Shown: in pieces, positions 28,561-37,776 of the stretch
Layout: the number at the start of each line of letters is the position of its first letter
Position numbering within the stretch: position 1 is the stretch's first letter
Source of the DNA: Gammaproteobacteria bacterium
GTDB taxonomy: Bacteria; Pseudomonadota; Gammaproteobacteria; Thiotrichales; Thiotrichaceae
Direction of reading: 5' to 3'
NCBI GenBank assembly: GCA_018822845.1
Contig: JAHJJD010000053.1
Span: forward strand, 1-38,328
DNA: 38,328 nt
The notes under the pieces: generated by a model
The model's database searches: none
Told to the model about the DNA's origin: nothing
The model's input: only the letters and a program-made list of their open reading frames with translations
Program-made: the position numbers and the translations under genes

Positions 28561-29601
28561 TTATGGCAGTTTGCTGGCGGCGCTGATCAGGTCGAAAACC
28601 TCCTGCGAAATGCGTGTGCCTGCGTTGCTTTCACCAATGGCGGTGTAGGCTGAGCTGGTGTGGAGGGCGACGGCCTGAGCACTGGCGTTGCCGTTTTCCA
28701 GCCATAGCGGCGCGCCGCTCATGCCGCTGTAGGTGTCATTGTCGTAATACAGCTTGCCAGCTGTGGCGAATGACAGGTAGCCATGGCTGGCCCATTGCTG
28801 TTGCCCGCCTGCCTTGTCGCTGGGGTAACCACTGATGGTCAGCAGGTCGGTGCTGCCGGGAGTGGTAACCAGATAGCTGAAATAGCCGGTCGAGTTGCCG
28901 ATAGCACAGTCCAGCTTGATGACACCAACATCGGCATCACTGTTGGCTTGCGTGACCCAGGCGTAGGAGGAATAGATTTCCCGTGCGCCGCAGGAGCCAT
29001 AGGGCGCGTAGCCATCGGCAAAACCGGGGTAAATCCTGAGGCTGGCTGGTGTCCGCCAGTTTCCAGTAGGGCCGCCATCATGGATGCAGTGACCTGCGGT
29101 AACGAGTGTATCCTTGCTGACCAGCCAGCCAGTGCAATAACTGGTTCCGTTGTAGGTAATGCGGGCGGTGGCACGGTAGGGGTATGCCTGCGTGTACACC
29201 GGGAAGCGTTCATCGTTTTCCAGTATCCGTTGGGCAACTTCACCCCTTTCACCAATGGGTTCTGGCGGAGTGTATGTGTCAGCTGATTTCGATGCAGGAA
29301 GGCTGCCAGTGCCGGTTGAACCGTCAGAGTAAGTGTTGCGCTCGGGGTTTAGTGCAAGGGTTTCGATGACCGTGCCCCGGCTGGAAACCAGACTGTATTT
29401 GCTGCCGGATGGCAGTGCCGGGTTTGCAGTATCTGGACTACCGGCTGAGCCGCTTTGGGAGCTGCTATTGGTGGTTGAAGCTGAGGGGGGTATTTGTGCT
29501 TCCGCGCTGCCACCGCCGCCGCAACCTGTCAGGAGAATGGCGGCCATGCCTGTCAGGATGATGGTGAATGCCTGCTTGCTTGTGTAAAAACTGCTATCCA
29601 T
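28561..29601 (-). CDS. Trypsin-like serine protease lipoprotein (glutamyl endopeptidase type)
   Basis: The 346-residue product begins with a lipoprotein signal (AAILLTGCGGGGS) followed by a Ser/Thr/Pro-rich spacer of about 100 residues. The S1-family triad is complete: His in LVTAGHCIHDGG, Asp in ANSDADVGVIKLD and Ser in YSGMSGAPLW. The CTGWLVSKDTLVTAGHC block and the overall layout resemble V8-like glutamyl endopeptidases. Two further cysteines (GSCGARE, KLDCAIG) could form a disulphide. It should be anchored to a membrane and exposed to the periplasm or outside. Substrates are unknown. No inhibitor or secretion gene is adjacent. Confidence 0.85.
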   Translation of the reverse strand: MDSSFYTSKQAFTIILTGMAAILLTGCGGGGSAEAQIPPSASTTNSSSQSGSAGSPDTANPALPSGSKYSLVSSRGTVIETLALNPERNTYSDGSTGTGSLPASKSADTYTPPEPIGERGEVAQRILENDERFPVYTQAYPYRATARITYNGTSYCTGWLVSKDTLVTAGHCIHDGGPTGNWRTPASLRIYPGFADGYAPYGSCGAREIYSSYAWVTQANSDADVGVIKLDCAIGNSTGYFSYLVTTPGSTDLLTISGYPSDKAGGQQQWASHGYLSFATAGKLYYDNDTYSGMSGAPLWLENGNASAQAVALHTSSAYTAIGESNAGTRISQEVFDLISAASKLP

Positions 29602-29608
29602 ATAAACC

Positions 29609-29620
29609 TCTTGCGCAAGA
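29609..29620 (-). promoter_or_regulatory. 12-bp palindrome at the protease ribosome-binding site
   Basis: TCTTGCGCAAGA is a perfect palindrome that runs into the GAGG ribosome-binding site of the protease gene (start 29601). It could be an operator or an RNA hairpin affecting initiation. The remaining gap to 29858 is AT-rich with no clear gene, and it presumably contains the protease promoter. Confidence 0.3.
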
Positions 29621-29858
29621 CATTAAGTGTTGCTAATTGGTTTATAGGGCAGTTTTTAACAGCTTTATAATGAAATTTTTTTATCAGTGTGATTGTTCGT
29701 CTGGTTTGCTTGAATTTTCTATAAAATTATGTTTTAGCAAATAAAATTGGCGCTCCTTCTATTGCTCTCATCGGTATTTTTATCTCACTTATAGATTAAA
29801 ATAATCCGATTGTCGGGGCTGCCCTTTTACTCCCGTTTGCAAGCCTTTTGTCGGAAAG

Positions 29859-30449
29859 TTAGTTTGACATCAGCAATTCCTGTCTGCGGAAGCAATCCAC
29901 CGAGTGATCATTGACCATGCCCGTGGCTTGCATGTGGGCATAACAGATGGTGGAACCCATGAATTTGAAGCCGCGTTTTTTCAGATCCTTGCTGAGGGCA
30001 TCTGATTCCTTGCTGGTGGCGGGGTAGTCGCTCATCTTGCGCAATTCGTTGACGATGGGTTGTCTGTCAACAAAGCGCCAGATGTAAGCGTCGAAACTGC
30101 CGAATTCCGCCTGGATGTCGAGGAACAGCCGGGCATTGCTGATGGCAGAGTGGATTTTCAGGCGGTTGCGGATGATGCCAGCATTGCCAAGCAATTCCTG
30201 TACCTTGGTGTCGTCGTAGCGGGCGATTTTTTCCGGGTCGAAATCATCGAATGCTTCCCGGTAGCTTTCACGCTTGCGCAGGATGGTGTACCAGCTCAAG
30301 CCTGCCTGGGCGGATTCAAGTAACAGGAATTCAAACAGCTTGCGCTCGTCGTGGACGGGGACACCCCATTCTTCATCGTGGTAGGCGACATAATCGGGCT
30401 TGCTCAGGTCTACCCATGGGCAGCGGCATTTTGCATGATGGTGTGGCAT
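29859..30449 (-). CDS. tag: DNA-3-methyladenine glycosylase I (Tag)
   Basis: Tag removes 3-methyladenine from alkylated DNA in base-excision repair. The 196-residue product starts with KCRCPW, then YVAYHDEEWGVPVHDERKLF and LLLESAQAGLSWYTILRKRE, the defining Tag blocks. The structural zinc ligands fit the N-terminal Cys and the C-terminal His/Cys set (YAHMQATGMVNDHSVDCFR). The ATG at 30449 has AAAGGAG 5 nt upstream. A longer frame to 30530 would be translated from the inverted repeat and is rejected. It diverges from the second ABC exporter. Confidence 0.95.
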   Translation of the reverse strand: MPHHHAKCRCPWVDLSKPDYVAYHDEEWGVPVHDERKLFEFLLLESAQAGLSWYTILRKRESYREAFDDFDPEKIARYDDTKVQELLGNAGIIRNRLKIHSAISNARLFLDIQAEFGSFDAYIWRFVDRQPIVNELRKMSDYPATSKESDALSKDLKKRGFKFMGSTICYAHMQATGMVNDHSVDCFRRQELLMSN

Positions 30450-30473
30450 GGGGACTCCTTTGCTGGTGGGTAC

Positions 30474-30567
30474 GGCAGGGTGAGGGGTATTCTTCCTGCA
30501 AGCCTGCGCAAACTCGCTGCGCTCGGACAAAGCTACGGCTTGCAGGAAGAATACCCCTCACCCTGCC
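30474..30567. repeat. Perfect 31-bp inverted repeat with 32-bp loop
   Basis: The arms 30474-30504 and 30537-30567 are exact reverse complements over all 31 bp. The outer ends read GGCAGGGTGAGGGG and its complement. It sits between the divergent tag and ABC exporter genes. It is mobile-element-like in symmetry (MITE or REP type) but codes for nothing I trust. No target duplication is evident at its edges. Confidence 0.92.
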
Positions 30568-30610
30568 TTTGTGCCATTATTTGTGGTTTGATAAGAAATG
30601 TAAGCCACCA

Positions 30611-31501
30611 ATGACTACCCCTATTCTTGAAGTCTGTCACTTGCACAAGCACTACCCCGGCGTGAAGGCTGTGGATGGTGTGGATTTTGCCGTAAGGCAA
30701 GGCATCTGCTTCGGTTTGCTTGGCCCCAATGGCGCAGGCAAGACCACTACCATCGAAATGATGGAGGGCATTATCAAGCCAACTTCTGGCGATATTCTCT
30801 ACAAGGGAGAGGCGCAAGGCGCGCGCTTTCGCAACGAGGCGGGCATCCAGTTCCAGTCTACATCCTTGCAGGATTTTCTTACCGTGCGGGAAAACCTGAA
30901 GTTCTTCAGCAGCCTGTATCCGAATGGCCTGCCGCTGGATGAGCTGGTCGACATCTGCCGTTTGCGGGAATATCTGGATCGTGATGCCAGCAAGCTTTCT
31001 GGTGGGCAACGGCAGCGCATGTTGTTGGCACTGGCGCTGGTCAATGACCCGGATGTGGTGTTCCTCGACGAACCGACCACTGGCCTTGACCCGCAGGCAC
31101 GGCTGAATTTCTGGGAACTGGTCAATAGCATCAAGGCACGCAACAAGACCGTGCTGCTGACCACGCATTACATGGAAGAGGCTTACAACCTGTGTGACGA
31201 AATTGCCATCATGGATCACGGCAAGATCATTGCGCACGGTTCGCCCGATGAGCTGCTGGCAACGCATTTTCAGGATGTGGTCATTGAATTGCCGCAACGC
31301 GATTTTCCAGACGCGGCCAAAAACATTCCACACCGTTATCTGGACAAGGTAACAGGCACGGTGGAAATCATTACGCAGGATGTCAATGAAACGCTGGCAC
31401 AACTGATTCAGCACGGTGCATCACTGGCAGGTTTGCAGGTACGCCCGCGCACTCTGGAAGACCTTTTCCTCGAACTGACCGGCAAGGAGTTGCGGGCATG
31501 A
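30611..31501 (+). CDS. ABC exporter ATP-binding protein
   Basis: This 296-residue ATPase is of the multidrug/ABC-2 class. Walker A is GLLGPNGAGKTTTIEMM, the Q-loop is IQFQSTSLQDFLTVRENL, the signature is LSGGQRQRMLLALAL, Walker B is VVFLDEPTTGLDP and the switch His is in LLTTHYMEEA. After about residue 220 a C-terminal domain ends in RPRTLEDLFLELTGKELRA, typical of this class. The ATG at 30611 removes a long upstream run that is only antisense to tag and the inverted repeat. There is no strong ribosome-binding site. It overlaps the permease gene by ATGA. Confidence 0.9.
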   Translation: MTTPILEVCHLHKHYPGVKAVDGVDFAVRQGICFGLLGPNGAGKTTTIEMMEGIIKPTSGDILYKGEAQGARFRNEAGIQFQSTSLQDFLTVRENLKFFSSLYPNGLPLDELVDICRLREYLDRDASKLSGGQRQRMLLALALVNDPDVVFLDEPTTGLDPQARLNFWELVNSIKARNKTVLLTTHYMEEAYNLCDEIAIMDHGKIIAHGSPDELLATHFQDVVIELPQRDFPDAAKNIPHRYLDKVTGTVEIITQDVNETLAQLIQHGASLAGLQVRPRTLEDLFLELTGKELRA

Positions 31502-32535
31502 TCAAGCGTATCTGGGCGACTTTTTTTGCGCGTTCCCTGGAATTTTTGCGTGACCGCTCGACATTGGGCTGGAATTTCATCTTGCCGGTGGCACTGGTGT
31601 TCGGGCTGGCATTTGTGTTTTCCGGTAGCGGGCAGCCGCTGTTCAAGGTTGGTGTGATTGCTGATACGCTGACGGCGGAGGCCAAACCAGATAAAAACCT
31701 GCACCCATTCCTGCAAATGGAACATGTGGAGTTCTACAAGGTTCCGGTTGGTGAGGTGGAAACAGCCGTGCGCAAGGTTGGGCGGCATCAGGTGGATATG
31801 CTGCTGGATTTGCGTGCCGGGCAGATGCATTATTGGGTCAACAGCGATTCGCAAAAAGGCTATTTCCTGGAAAAGCTGTTGCTGGGCGGCGGTGGTTCTG
31901 CGCTGGTCAGACAGAGTGTGCAGGGGGAGGAAATCCGTTACGTTGACTGGGTAGTGCCCGGCATTCTGGGAATGAATTTGATGTTCAGTTGCTTGTTCGG
32001 GGTTGGTTTCGTGATCGTGCGTTACCGCAAGAGCGGTTACCTGAAGCGCCTCAATGCTACGCCGCTGAGTGCAACCGAATTTCTGCTGGCGCAAGTATTT
32101 TCACGTCTGTTGTTGGTGATATGCGTAACTTCCATCGTGTTTGTTGGCACTAACCTGTTCATGCATTTCACCATGGAAGGCAGTTATCTGAATCTGCTGC
32201 TGGTGTTGTTCGTGGGCGCTTTCTGCCTGATTGCGCTGAGTCTGGTAGTGGCTGCGCGGGTCAGTAGTGAGGAGCTGGCGGGTGGCCTGCTCAACCTGCT
32301 GACCTGGCCGATGATGGTGTTGTCAGGCGTGTGGTTTTCGATGGAAGGTACTAATCCGGTCATGCAATGGCTGAGCCAGTTGTCGCCACTGACCCACATG
32401 CTGACAGCAGCGCGCGCCATCATGCTGGATGGCGCAGGTCTCGCCGACATCAGCGGGCAATTGCTGATTCTGGTGGGAATGTCCGCAGTATTCCTGCTGA
32501 TTGGTGCAGCTACGTTCAAGTGGACGGCGGAGTAA
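31498..32535 (+). CDS. ABC-2 type permease
   Basis: The 345-residue permease pairs with the preceding ATPase. One N-terminal helix (FILPVALVFGLAFVF) is followed by an extracytoplasmic domain of about 120 residues. Five helices follow from LGMNLMFSCLFGVGFVIV onward. VRYRKSGYLKRLNATPLSATEFLLAQVF is the conserved cytoplasmic coupling region, quoted here only in outline. The arrangement matches YhhJ/drug-type ABC-2 exporters. The substrate cannot be told from sequence. The gene ends 32 bp from the convergent hemerythrin-like gene. Confidence 0.88.
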   Translation: MIKRIWATFFARSLEFLRDRSTLGWNFILPVALVFGLAFVFSGSGQPLFKVGVIADTLTAEAKPDKNLHPFLQMEHVEFYKVPVGEVETAVRKVGRHQVDMLLDLRAGQMHYWVNSDSQKGYFLEKLLLGGGGSALVRQSVQGEEIRYVDWVVPGILGMNLMFSCLFGVGFVIVRYRKSGYLKRLNATPLSATEFLLAQVFSRLLLVICVTSIVFVGTNLFMHFTMEGSYLNLLLVLFVGAFCLIALSLVVAARVSSEELAGGLLNLLTWPMMVLSGVWFSMEGTNPVMQWLSQLSPLTHMLTAARAIMLDGAGLADISGQLLILVGMSAVFLLIGAATFKWTAE

Positions 32536-32567
32536 GGGAAACCTCCGCGTCTGCCGTTGATTCGGTT

Positions 32568-33014
32568 TTATGCAGCCTGTGCGGTCATCGGGATGTGGCC
32601 GCATTCCAGCAGGGTCGGGTACAGGTGGACGGTTTCATCGTCAATCCGGCGGATGACCAGACTGAAAATTTCCCGCGTGTCGCTGATGAAGGCTTCGTGA
32701 TCCTTGATCCGCAGTTCCTTGCCCTTGCACCAGCGCTTTTTGTACTGCTCGAAAATACGCTTGATTTCACCCGAACCAGACAGGAATTTTCTGCCAGTAT
32801 TGCGCACATCGTTGTCGTCATCCATCAGCAGTTTCTGGTAAAGCTGGTGCTCTTCTACTTCCAGGTGCTCGCGCACCATATTCAGATACCTGAAAAACAG
32901 TTCGCAGGACACGGCTGTGTCACACATGGAACGTTCGTTAATCAAATAGCTGAGCACATTGGAAAGTTCGGTAATCTTATGATTTTGTTCATGTAATTCC
33001 ATGTATGAGATCAT
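32568..33014 (-). CDS. Hemerythrin-like protein
   Basis: This 148-residue four-helix protein looks like a diiron hemerythrin-type protein. Candidate iron ligands are the His in MELHEQNH, the His/Glu set in VREHLEVEEHQLYQKLL, the His in IKDHEAFISD and the His/Asp near DDETVHLYPTL. Not all seven canonical ligands can be assigned, so oxygen or NO binding is uncertain. AGGAG precedes the start at 33014 by 9 nt. It is monocistronic between the exporter and asd. A role in oxygen, NO or redox sensing is inference from the family. Confidence 0.65.
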   Translation of the reverse strand: MISYMELHEQNHKITELSNVLSYLINERSMCDTAVSCELFFRYLNMVREHLEVEEHQLYQKLLMDDDNDVRNTGRKFLSGSGEIKRIFEQYKKRWCKGKELRIKDHEAFISDTREIFSLVIRRIDDETVHLYPTLLECGHIPMTAQAA

Positions 33015-33150
33015 GGTTTGTTGCTCCTGTGGTCAATCTTCCTAGCGTTATCCGTGTGAATTATAAGGGATTTTGAGCAATCTATCATTGGAAGTCGGCC
33101 TAAGGGGGTTAAGGGTTCACACTAGGCGTATTGCGCAAGTTACTGGCAAG

Positions 33151-33188
33151 CCCTTGTTCCTCCCCTGACAAGGGGAGGTTAGGAAGGG
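33151..33188. repeat. GC-rich hairpin downstream of asd
   Basis: CCTCCCCT and AGGGGAGG form a perfect 8-bp stem with a GACA loop (33159-33178). The outer CCCTT and AAGGG extend the pairing. It lies directly behind the asd stop (minus strand) and lacks a T-run, so it is better read as one of the GC-rich repeats than as an intrinsic terminator. It may still protect the asd mRNA end. Confidence 0.7.
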
Positions 33189-33192
33189 TTTC

Positions 33193-34311
33193 TTACTGCA
33201 AAAATGCCAGCGTAATCTTCAGCATGCGCCGTACCGGCTCCGCCGCGCCCCACAGTAACTGGTCGCCGACGGTAAAGGCGGTGATATATTCCGGCCCGAT
33301 GTTCATCTTGCGGATACGCCCGACCGGGATGCTCAGGGTGCCGGAAGCCTGTACCGGCGTCAGGCCGTGCAGGGTGGATTCCTTGTCATTCGGGATGAGC
33401 TTGACCCACTCATTGTGGCTGGCGATGATGGCTTCGATTTCATCCAGCGGCAAATCCTGCTTCAGCTTGATGGTGAAACCCTGGGAATGGCAACGCATTG
33501 CGCCGATCCGCACGCACTGGCCATCGACCGGGATGATGTCCGCAGCGGTTTTGCCCAGAATCTTGTTGGTTTCGGCAATGCCTTTCCACTCTTCCTTGGT
33601 CTGGCCATTTTCCCATGCCTTGTCGATCCACGGGATCAGGCTGCCCGCCAGCGGAGCGCCAAAATTGGCGGTGGAAAGCGTGCCGTCATTCAGCTTGGCA
33701 GTAACCTTGCGGTCGATGTCGAGGATGGCCGAGGAAGGATTTGCCAGCAAATCGCCGACTTCGCCTTCCAGCTCGCCCATCTGGGTCAGCAGCTCGCGCA
33801 TGTTTTTCGCACCTGCGCCGGAAGCCGCCTGGTAAGTCATGGAGGAAACCCATTCCACCAAGCCTTTTTCAAACAGGCCGCCCAGCGCCATCAGCATCAG
33901 GGAAACGGTGCAGTTACCGCCGATGTAGTTCTTCACACCGCTTTGCAGGCCAGCGTCAATCACCTTGCGGTTGACCGGGTCGAGCACGATGATGGCGTCG
34001 TCAGCCATGCGCAGGGTGGAAGCAGCGTCGATCCAGTAACCGTTCCAGTCAGCGCGCAGCTTTTCGTACACGGCATTGGTGTAATCGCCGCCCTGGCAGG
34101 AGAGGATAATGTCCATTTCCGCCAGCTTGCCGATGTTCATGGCGTCTTCCAGTGGTTGCGCGCCGAAGCCTACATCCGGGCCAGCCTGACCGGACTGCGA
34201 AGTGGTGAAGAAAACCGGTTCAAAGCCCTGAAAATCATTTTCAGTACGCATCCGCTCCATCAGAACGGAACCAACCATGCCGCGCCAACCGACAAAACCT
34301 ACTTTGAGCAT
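33193..34311 (-). CDS. asd: Aspartate-semialdehyde dehydrogenase Asd
   Basis: Asd reduces aspartyl phosphate to aspartate semialdehyde, the branch point to lysine, methionine, threonine and diaminopimelate. The 372-residue protein has the NADP loop [18 protein letters not shown] at its N-terminus, as in E. coli. The catalytic Cys is in [16 protein letters not shown], and [19 protein letters not shown] follows. The ATG at 34311 has GGAG 6 nt upstream; upstream in-frame sequence is not conserved. The gene is monocistronic and diverges from dps. The downstream GC hairpin probably marks its end. Confidence 0.96.
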   Translation of the reverse strand: MLKVGFVGWRGMVGSVLMERMRTENDFQGFEPVFFTTSQSGQAGPDVGFGAQPLEDAMNIGKLAEMDIILSCQGGDYTNAVYEKLRADWNGYWIDAASTLRMADDAIIVLDPVNRKVIDAGLQSGVKNYIGGNCTVSLMLMALGGLFEKGLVEWVSSMTYQAASGAGAKNMRELLTQMGELEGEVGDLLANPSSAILDIDRKVTAKLNDGTLSTANFGAPLAGSLIPWIDKAWENGQTKEEWKGIAETNKILGKTAADIIPVDGQCVRIGAMRCHSQGFTIKLKQDLPLDEIEAIIASHNEWVKLIPNDKESTLHGLTPVQASGTLSIPVGRIRKMNIGPEYITAFTVGDQLLWGAAEPVRRMLKITLAFLQ

Positions 34312-34345
34312 CTCAAACTCCGGGAAAACCACGAATAAACCGGCG

Positions 34346-34366
34346 ATTGTAGCACCCTGCCGGGTG
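34346..34366 (-). promoter_or_regulatory. Candidate asd promoter with a palindrome in its spacer
   Basis: On the minus strand TACAAT (34351-34346) is a good -10, about 35 bp before the asd ATG. A TTTGCT/TTGCTC -35-like stretch lies 15-16 bp upstream. The spacer contains the palindrome CACCC-GGCA-GGGTG, which could bind a regulator or form a hairpin. Confidence 0.4.
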
Positions 34367-34493
34367 GAGCAAAATACTCGTCCTTTCATACGTTTTAATA
34401 GATCGAAACAATAAAAACATTCGTCTTCATTGTTGGCTTGTGCTCTCCTATACTTACCTTATCGACAGACAATACAACAACGGAGACAAGCTC

Positions 34494-34961
34494 ATGGATA
34501 TCAACATCGGTATTCAAACAGAACAGCGCCAGGCGATTGCAGATGGACTTTCCCGCTTGCTGGCTGACACTTACACGCTTTATCTCAAAACCCACAATTA
34601 TCACTGGAATGTGACCGGGCCGATGTTCAACACCTTGCACCTCATGTTCGAGACGCAATACAACGAACTTGCCCTGGCCGTTGATCTGGTGGCGGAACGC
34701 ATCCGTGCCCTTGGGCATGTGGCTCCCGGCACTTACGCCGCTTACAGCAAGCTGTCTTCCATCAAGGAAGAGGAGGGCGTGCCGAAAGCACAGGACATGA
34801 TCCGCAATCTGGTGCAAGGTCAGGAAGCGGTGGTGCGTACCGCCCGCAGCATTTTCCCGGTAGTGGATGAGGCAGGCGACGAACCAACCGCAGATTTGCT
34901 CACCCAGCGCATGCAGATCCACGAAAAGAATGCGTGGATGTTGCGTAGTATGCTGGAGTAA
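34494..34961 (+). CDS. dps: Dps-family ferritin-like DNA-protection protein
   Basis: This 155-residue ferritin-like protein probably stores iron and detoxifies peroxide as a dodecamer. The ferroxidase site lies between subunits. Its first part is seen in [20 protein letters not shown], followed by E at [16 protein letters not shown] (His/His/Asp-Glu pattern). The ATG at 34494 has GGAG 8 nt upstream. The frame continues to 34440 but without a better start. TATACT at 34449-34454 is a plausible -10. It is divergent from asd and convergent with lon. Confidence 0.9.
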   Translation: MDINIGIQTEQRQAIADGLSRLLADTYTLYLKTHNYHWNVTGPMFNTLHLMFETQYNELALAVDLVAERIRALGHVAPGTYAAYSKLSSIKEEEGVPKAQDMIRNLVQGQEAVVRTARSIFPVVDEAGDEPTADLLTQRMQIHEKNAWMLRSMLE

Positions 34962-34976
34962 GCGCTCCCCCCTCCG

Positions 34977-37334
34977 TCAGGCTGCCTCTTGCAGGTCAGC
35001 CTGATCGTTTTCATTTTCGAGGGCTGCGGCCAGCACATCTTCCACCTTTTCCAGCCACACGACCTGCAACTGTTCGCGGGCATTTTCCGGCACATCTTCC
35101 CAGTCCTTGCGGTTACGGGCGGGGAGCAGGACGGTGTGGATGCCTGCGCGTAGTGCAGCCAGGCATTTTTCCTTCAGGCCACCGATAGGTAACACCAAGC
35201 CGCGCAGGCTGATTTCGCCGGTCATGGCAATATCGCTGCGTACCTTCTGCTCAGTCAGCAGGGAAACCAGTGCGGTGAAGATGGAAACGCCCGCACTTGG
35301 CCCATCCTTTGGGATCGCTCCGGCGGGGACGTGCAAATGGATGTCGCTTTCCTCGAATACTTTCGCGTCGATGCCCAACTGTTTGGCGCGTGACTTGATC
35401 AGGCTAAGGGCAGCCTGGGCGCTTTCCTTCATCACGTCACCAAGCTGGCCGGTGATGGTCAGACGACCTTTACCGGGCATTTTGCTGGTTTCGATGAACA
35501 GGATGTCGCCGCCAACCGGTGTCCATGCCAACCCGGTGGCGACACCCGGCGTGCTGGTGCGCATCGCCACTTCGCTCTCGAAACGCTGTGGGCCGAGGAT
35601 AGCGTGCAGGTCGCTTGCGCCGATCTCGACCCGTTCGGTCTTGCCTTCGGAAATCTGCATGGCGGCGTGGCGCAGGGCCGAACCAATTTCACGTTCCAGA
35701 TTGCGTACTCCGGCTTCGCGGGTGTAATCGGCGACGATGGCGCGCACCGCCTCCTCGCTGATGTGCGCCTGTTCCGGCTTGAGGCCATTGGCTTGCAGTT
35801 GGCGTTCGAGCAGGTAGCGCTTGGCGATTTCGACCTTTTCGTCTTCGGTGTAGCCGGGCAGGCTGATCACCTCCATGCGGTCGCGTAATGGTCCCGGAAT
35901 CGCGTCCAGCACGTTGGCGGTGGCGATGAACACCACTTTGCTCAGGTCAAACGGTAGCGCCAGATAGTTGTCGCGGAAGGTTCCGTTTTGCGCCGGGTCG
36001 AGCACTTCCAGTAGCGCCGATGCCGGGTCGCCGTGGAAACCGCCGCCGCCGAGCTTGTCGATTTCATCCAGCATGAATACCGGGTTGCGGGTTCCTGCCT
36101 TGCGCAGTTCCTGGATAATGTTGCCGGGAAGTGCGCCGAGGTAGGTGCGGCGGTGACCACGGATTTCGGCTTCGTCATGCACCCCGCCAAGGCTGGCGCG
36201 CACGAATTGCAGACCCAATGCACGGGCGATGCTTTGCCCCAGCGAGGTTTTGCCCACGCCCGGCGGGCCGACGAAACACAGGATAGGGCTGCGCCCCTGC
36301 GGGTTCAGTTTGCGCACCGCGAGGTATTCGAGGATGCGTTTCTTGATCTTGTCGAGGCCGTAATGGTCGGCATTGAGCACTTCACGCGCCTTGGCGATGT
36401 CGATGTTTTCCGCGTCCAGCTTGCTCCATGGCAGGCCGGTCAGCCAGTCAAGGTAGGTGCGGATCATGGAATATTCGCCGGATGCTTCCGACATTTTTTG
36501 CAGGCGTTTGAGTTCCTTGGCGGCCTGTTCGGCGGCGTCTTCGGGCATGTTGGCGTCGGCGATGGCTTTTCTCAGTTCCTCGATTTCGGCGTCATTGCCA
36601 TCCTCTTCGCCCAGCTCTTTCTGGATCGCCTTGATGCGTTCGCGTAACAGGAATTCGCGTTGGCGGGCATCCATCGACTGTTTGGTCTGCTGGTCGATTT
36701 CGCGGGTCAGTTTGAGCACTTCCAGTTGCTGGCGTACTTGTTCTGATACCTTGTCGAGGCGTGTGCGCAGGTCGGTGGTTTCCAGAATTTGCTGCTTTTC
36801 CTGCGGGCTGATGTCAAGGAAGTTGCTGACCAGATCGGCCAGCGCACCTGCCGATTCCATATTCTGGAGGGCGACGGTGACTTCCGGTGGAGCTTGAGGT
36901 AGCAATTGCACGGTTTCGATGGCTTTTTCCTGCAAATGCCGCATGCGCGCCTGAATATCGGGGTCGGAATCGTCTTCCTCGGGCAGGGTTTCGACGTGCG
37001 CAGCCAGCCAGGGCGATCCTTCGACGTAATCGAGTACGCGGAAACGTTCCTCACCCTGTACGACCAGGTGGTGGGTGCCACCCGCTGTGGTGACGTAGCG
37101 CAGGATGTTGGCGATGGTGCCGACGCTGTACAGGTCATTGCCTTGTGGCTCATCCACTTCCGGATGGCTTTGCAGTATCAGGCCAATCTTGCGGTTACTG
37201 TTGACGGCTTCCTGCGCGGCGGCCAGCGATTGTTCGCGTCCGATGGTGATGGGGATAGCCATGCCGGGGAATAGCACTACGTTGCGCATCGCCACTAGCA
37301 GCAGGGTGTCTTGATTGTTGGCGTCGTTCATCAT
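34977..37334 (-). CDS. lon: ATP-dependent protease Lon
   Basis: Lon degrades misfolded and regulatory proteins in the cytosol. The 785-residue length equals that of E. coli LonA (784). The N-terminal substrate domain starts LLVAMRNVVLFPGMAIPITI. The long coiled coil contains REFLLRERIKAIQKELGEE. AAA+ Walker A is CFVGPPGVGKTSLGQSIA (about residue 355), and Walker B is PVFMLDEIDKL. The protease domain has the catalytic Ser in IPKDGPSAGVSIF and Lys in LPIGGLKEKCLAALRAG. GAGGAAAG precedes two adjacent ATG codons. It follows hsp20 by 6 bp, so heat induction of both is likely. Confidence 0.97.
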   Translation of the reverse strand: MMNDANNQDTLLLVAMRNVVLFPGMAIPITIGREQSLAAAQEAVNSNRKIGLILQSHPEVDEPQGNDLYSVGTIANILRYVTTAGGTHHLVVQGEERFRVLDYVEGSPWLAAHVETLPEEDDSDPDIQARMRHLQEKAIETVQLLPQAPPEVTVALQNMESAGALADLVSNFLDISPQEKQQILETTDLRTRLDKVSEQVRQQLEVLKLTREIDQQTKQSMDARQREFLLRERIKAIQKELGEEDGNDAEIEELRKAIADANMPEDAAEQAAKELKRLQKMSEASGEYSMIRTYLDWLTGLPWSKLDAENIDIAKAREVLNADHYGLDKIKKRILEYLAVRKLNPQGRSPILCFVGPPGVGKTSLGQSIARALGLQFVRASLGGVHDEAEIRGHRRTYLGALPGNIIQELRKAGTRNPVFMLDEIDKLGGGGFHGDPASALLEVLDPAQNGTFRDNYLALPFDLSKVVFIATANVLDAIPGPLRDRMEVISLPGYTEDEKVEIAKRYLLERQLQANGLKPEQAHISEEAVRAIVADYTREAGVRNLEREIGSALRHAAMQISEGKTERVEIGASDLHAILGPQRFESEVAMRTSTPGVATGLAWTPVGGDILFIETSKMPGKGRLTITGQLGDVMKESAQAALSLIKSRAKQLGIDAKVFEESDIHLHVPAGAIPKDGPSAGVSIFTALVSLLTEQKVRSDIAMTGEISLRGLVLPIGGLKEKCLAALRAGIHTVLLPARNRKDWEDVPENAREQLQVVWLEKVEDVLAAALENENDQADLQEAA

Positions 37335-37340
37335 CTTTCC

Positions 37341-37736
37341 TCAAATCTTGCGCAGGTTCATTTGCAGGCAGCCGTGCTTGAGGGCATGGCTGGTCAGTTC
37401 GTACTGGCCGGGCGGTAGCAGGATGCGGCGCTCGAAACGCCCGTAGGGCAGCTCCAGCCGGTGGATGCGCACGCTTTGCATCTGGCGCGGCAGCGGGCGC
37501 ACGCCGCTGACCATGATCTGGCCGCTGTTGAGGTGCACTTCCACCCGTTCCGGCTCGACGCCGGGCAGGGCGACCGTGACCAGCAGGGCGTCGCGCGTTT
37601 CAATCAGGTCGACGGGCGGCTCCCAGGTCGGGGTCTGGGCGGGCAGGGGGCGGAAACACTGGCGCTGAAGGCGTTCGGCTTCGGCCAGTAGTTCAAAGGC
37701 GTTGCTCCACATCCGGTTGCTGTGACGAAATGACAT
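37341..37736 (-). CDS. Small heat-shock protein, Hsp20 family
   Basis: This 131-residue protein has a short alpha-crystallin domain. WEPPVDLIETRDALLVTVAL and the following PGVEPERVEVHL are typical, and the end is LKHGCLQMNLRKI. It is a likely holdase chaperone that could pass clients to Lon, its downstream neighbour with a 6-bp gap. The protein lacks the usual C-terminal I-x-I/V extension, so oligomer assembly may differ. Translation start at 37736 has only a weak ribosome-binding site. Confidence 0.85.
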   Translation of the reverse strand: MSFRHSNRMWSNAFELLAEAERLQRQCFRPLPAQTPTWEPPVDLIETRDALLVTVALPGVEPERVEVHLNSGQIMVSGVRPLPRQMQSVRIHRLELPYGRFERRILLPPGQYELTSHALKHGCLQMNLRKI

Positions 37737-37776
37737 AGTCTTGACCTATCGCGTGGTTGACATTCATGAGGTGAAG

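Noticed and set aside
30373-30561. Minus-strand frame and tag extension encoded in the inverted repeat
   Set aside because: The residues come from the repeat itself, and the tag start at 30449 has a strong ribosome-binding site.
34312-34493. Riboswitch ahead of asd
   Set aside because: The leader between the likely promoter and the start is about 35 bp, too short for a lysine riboswitch.
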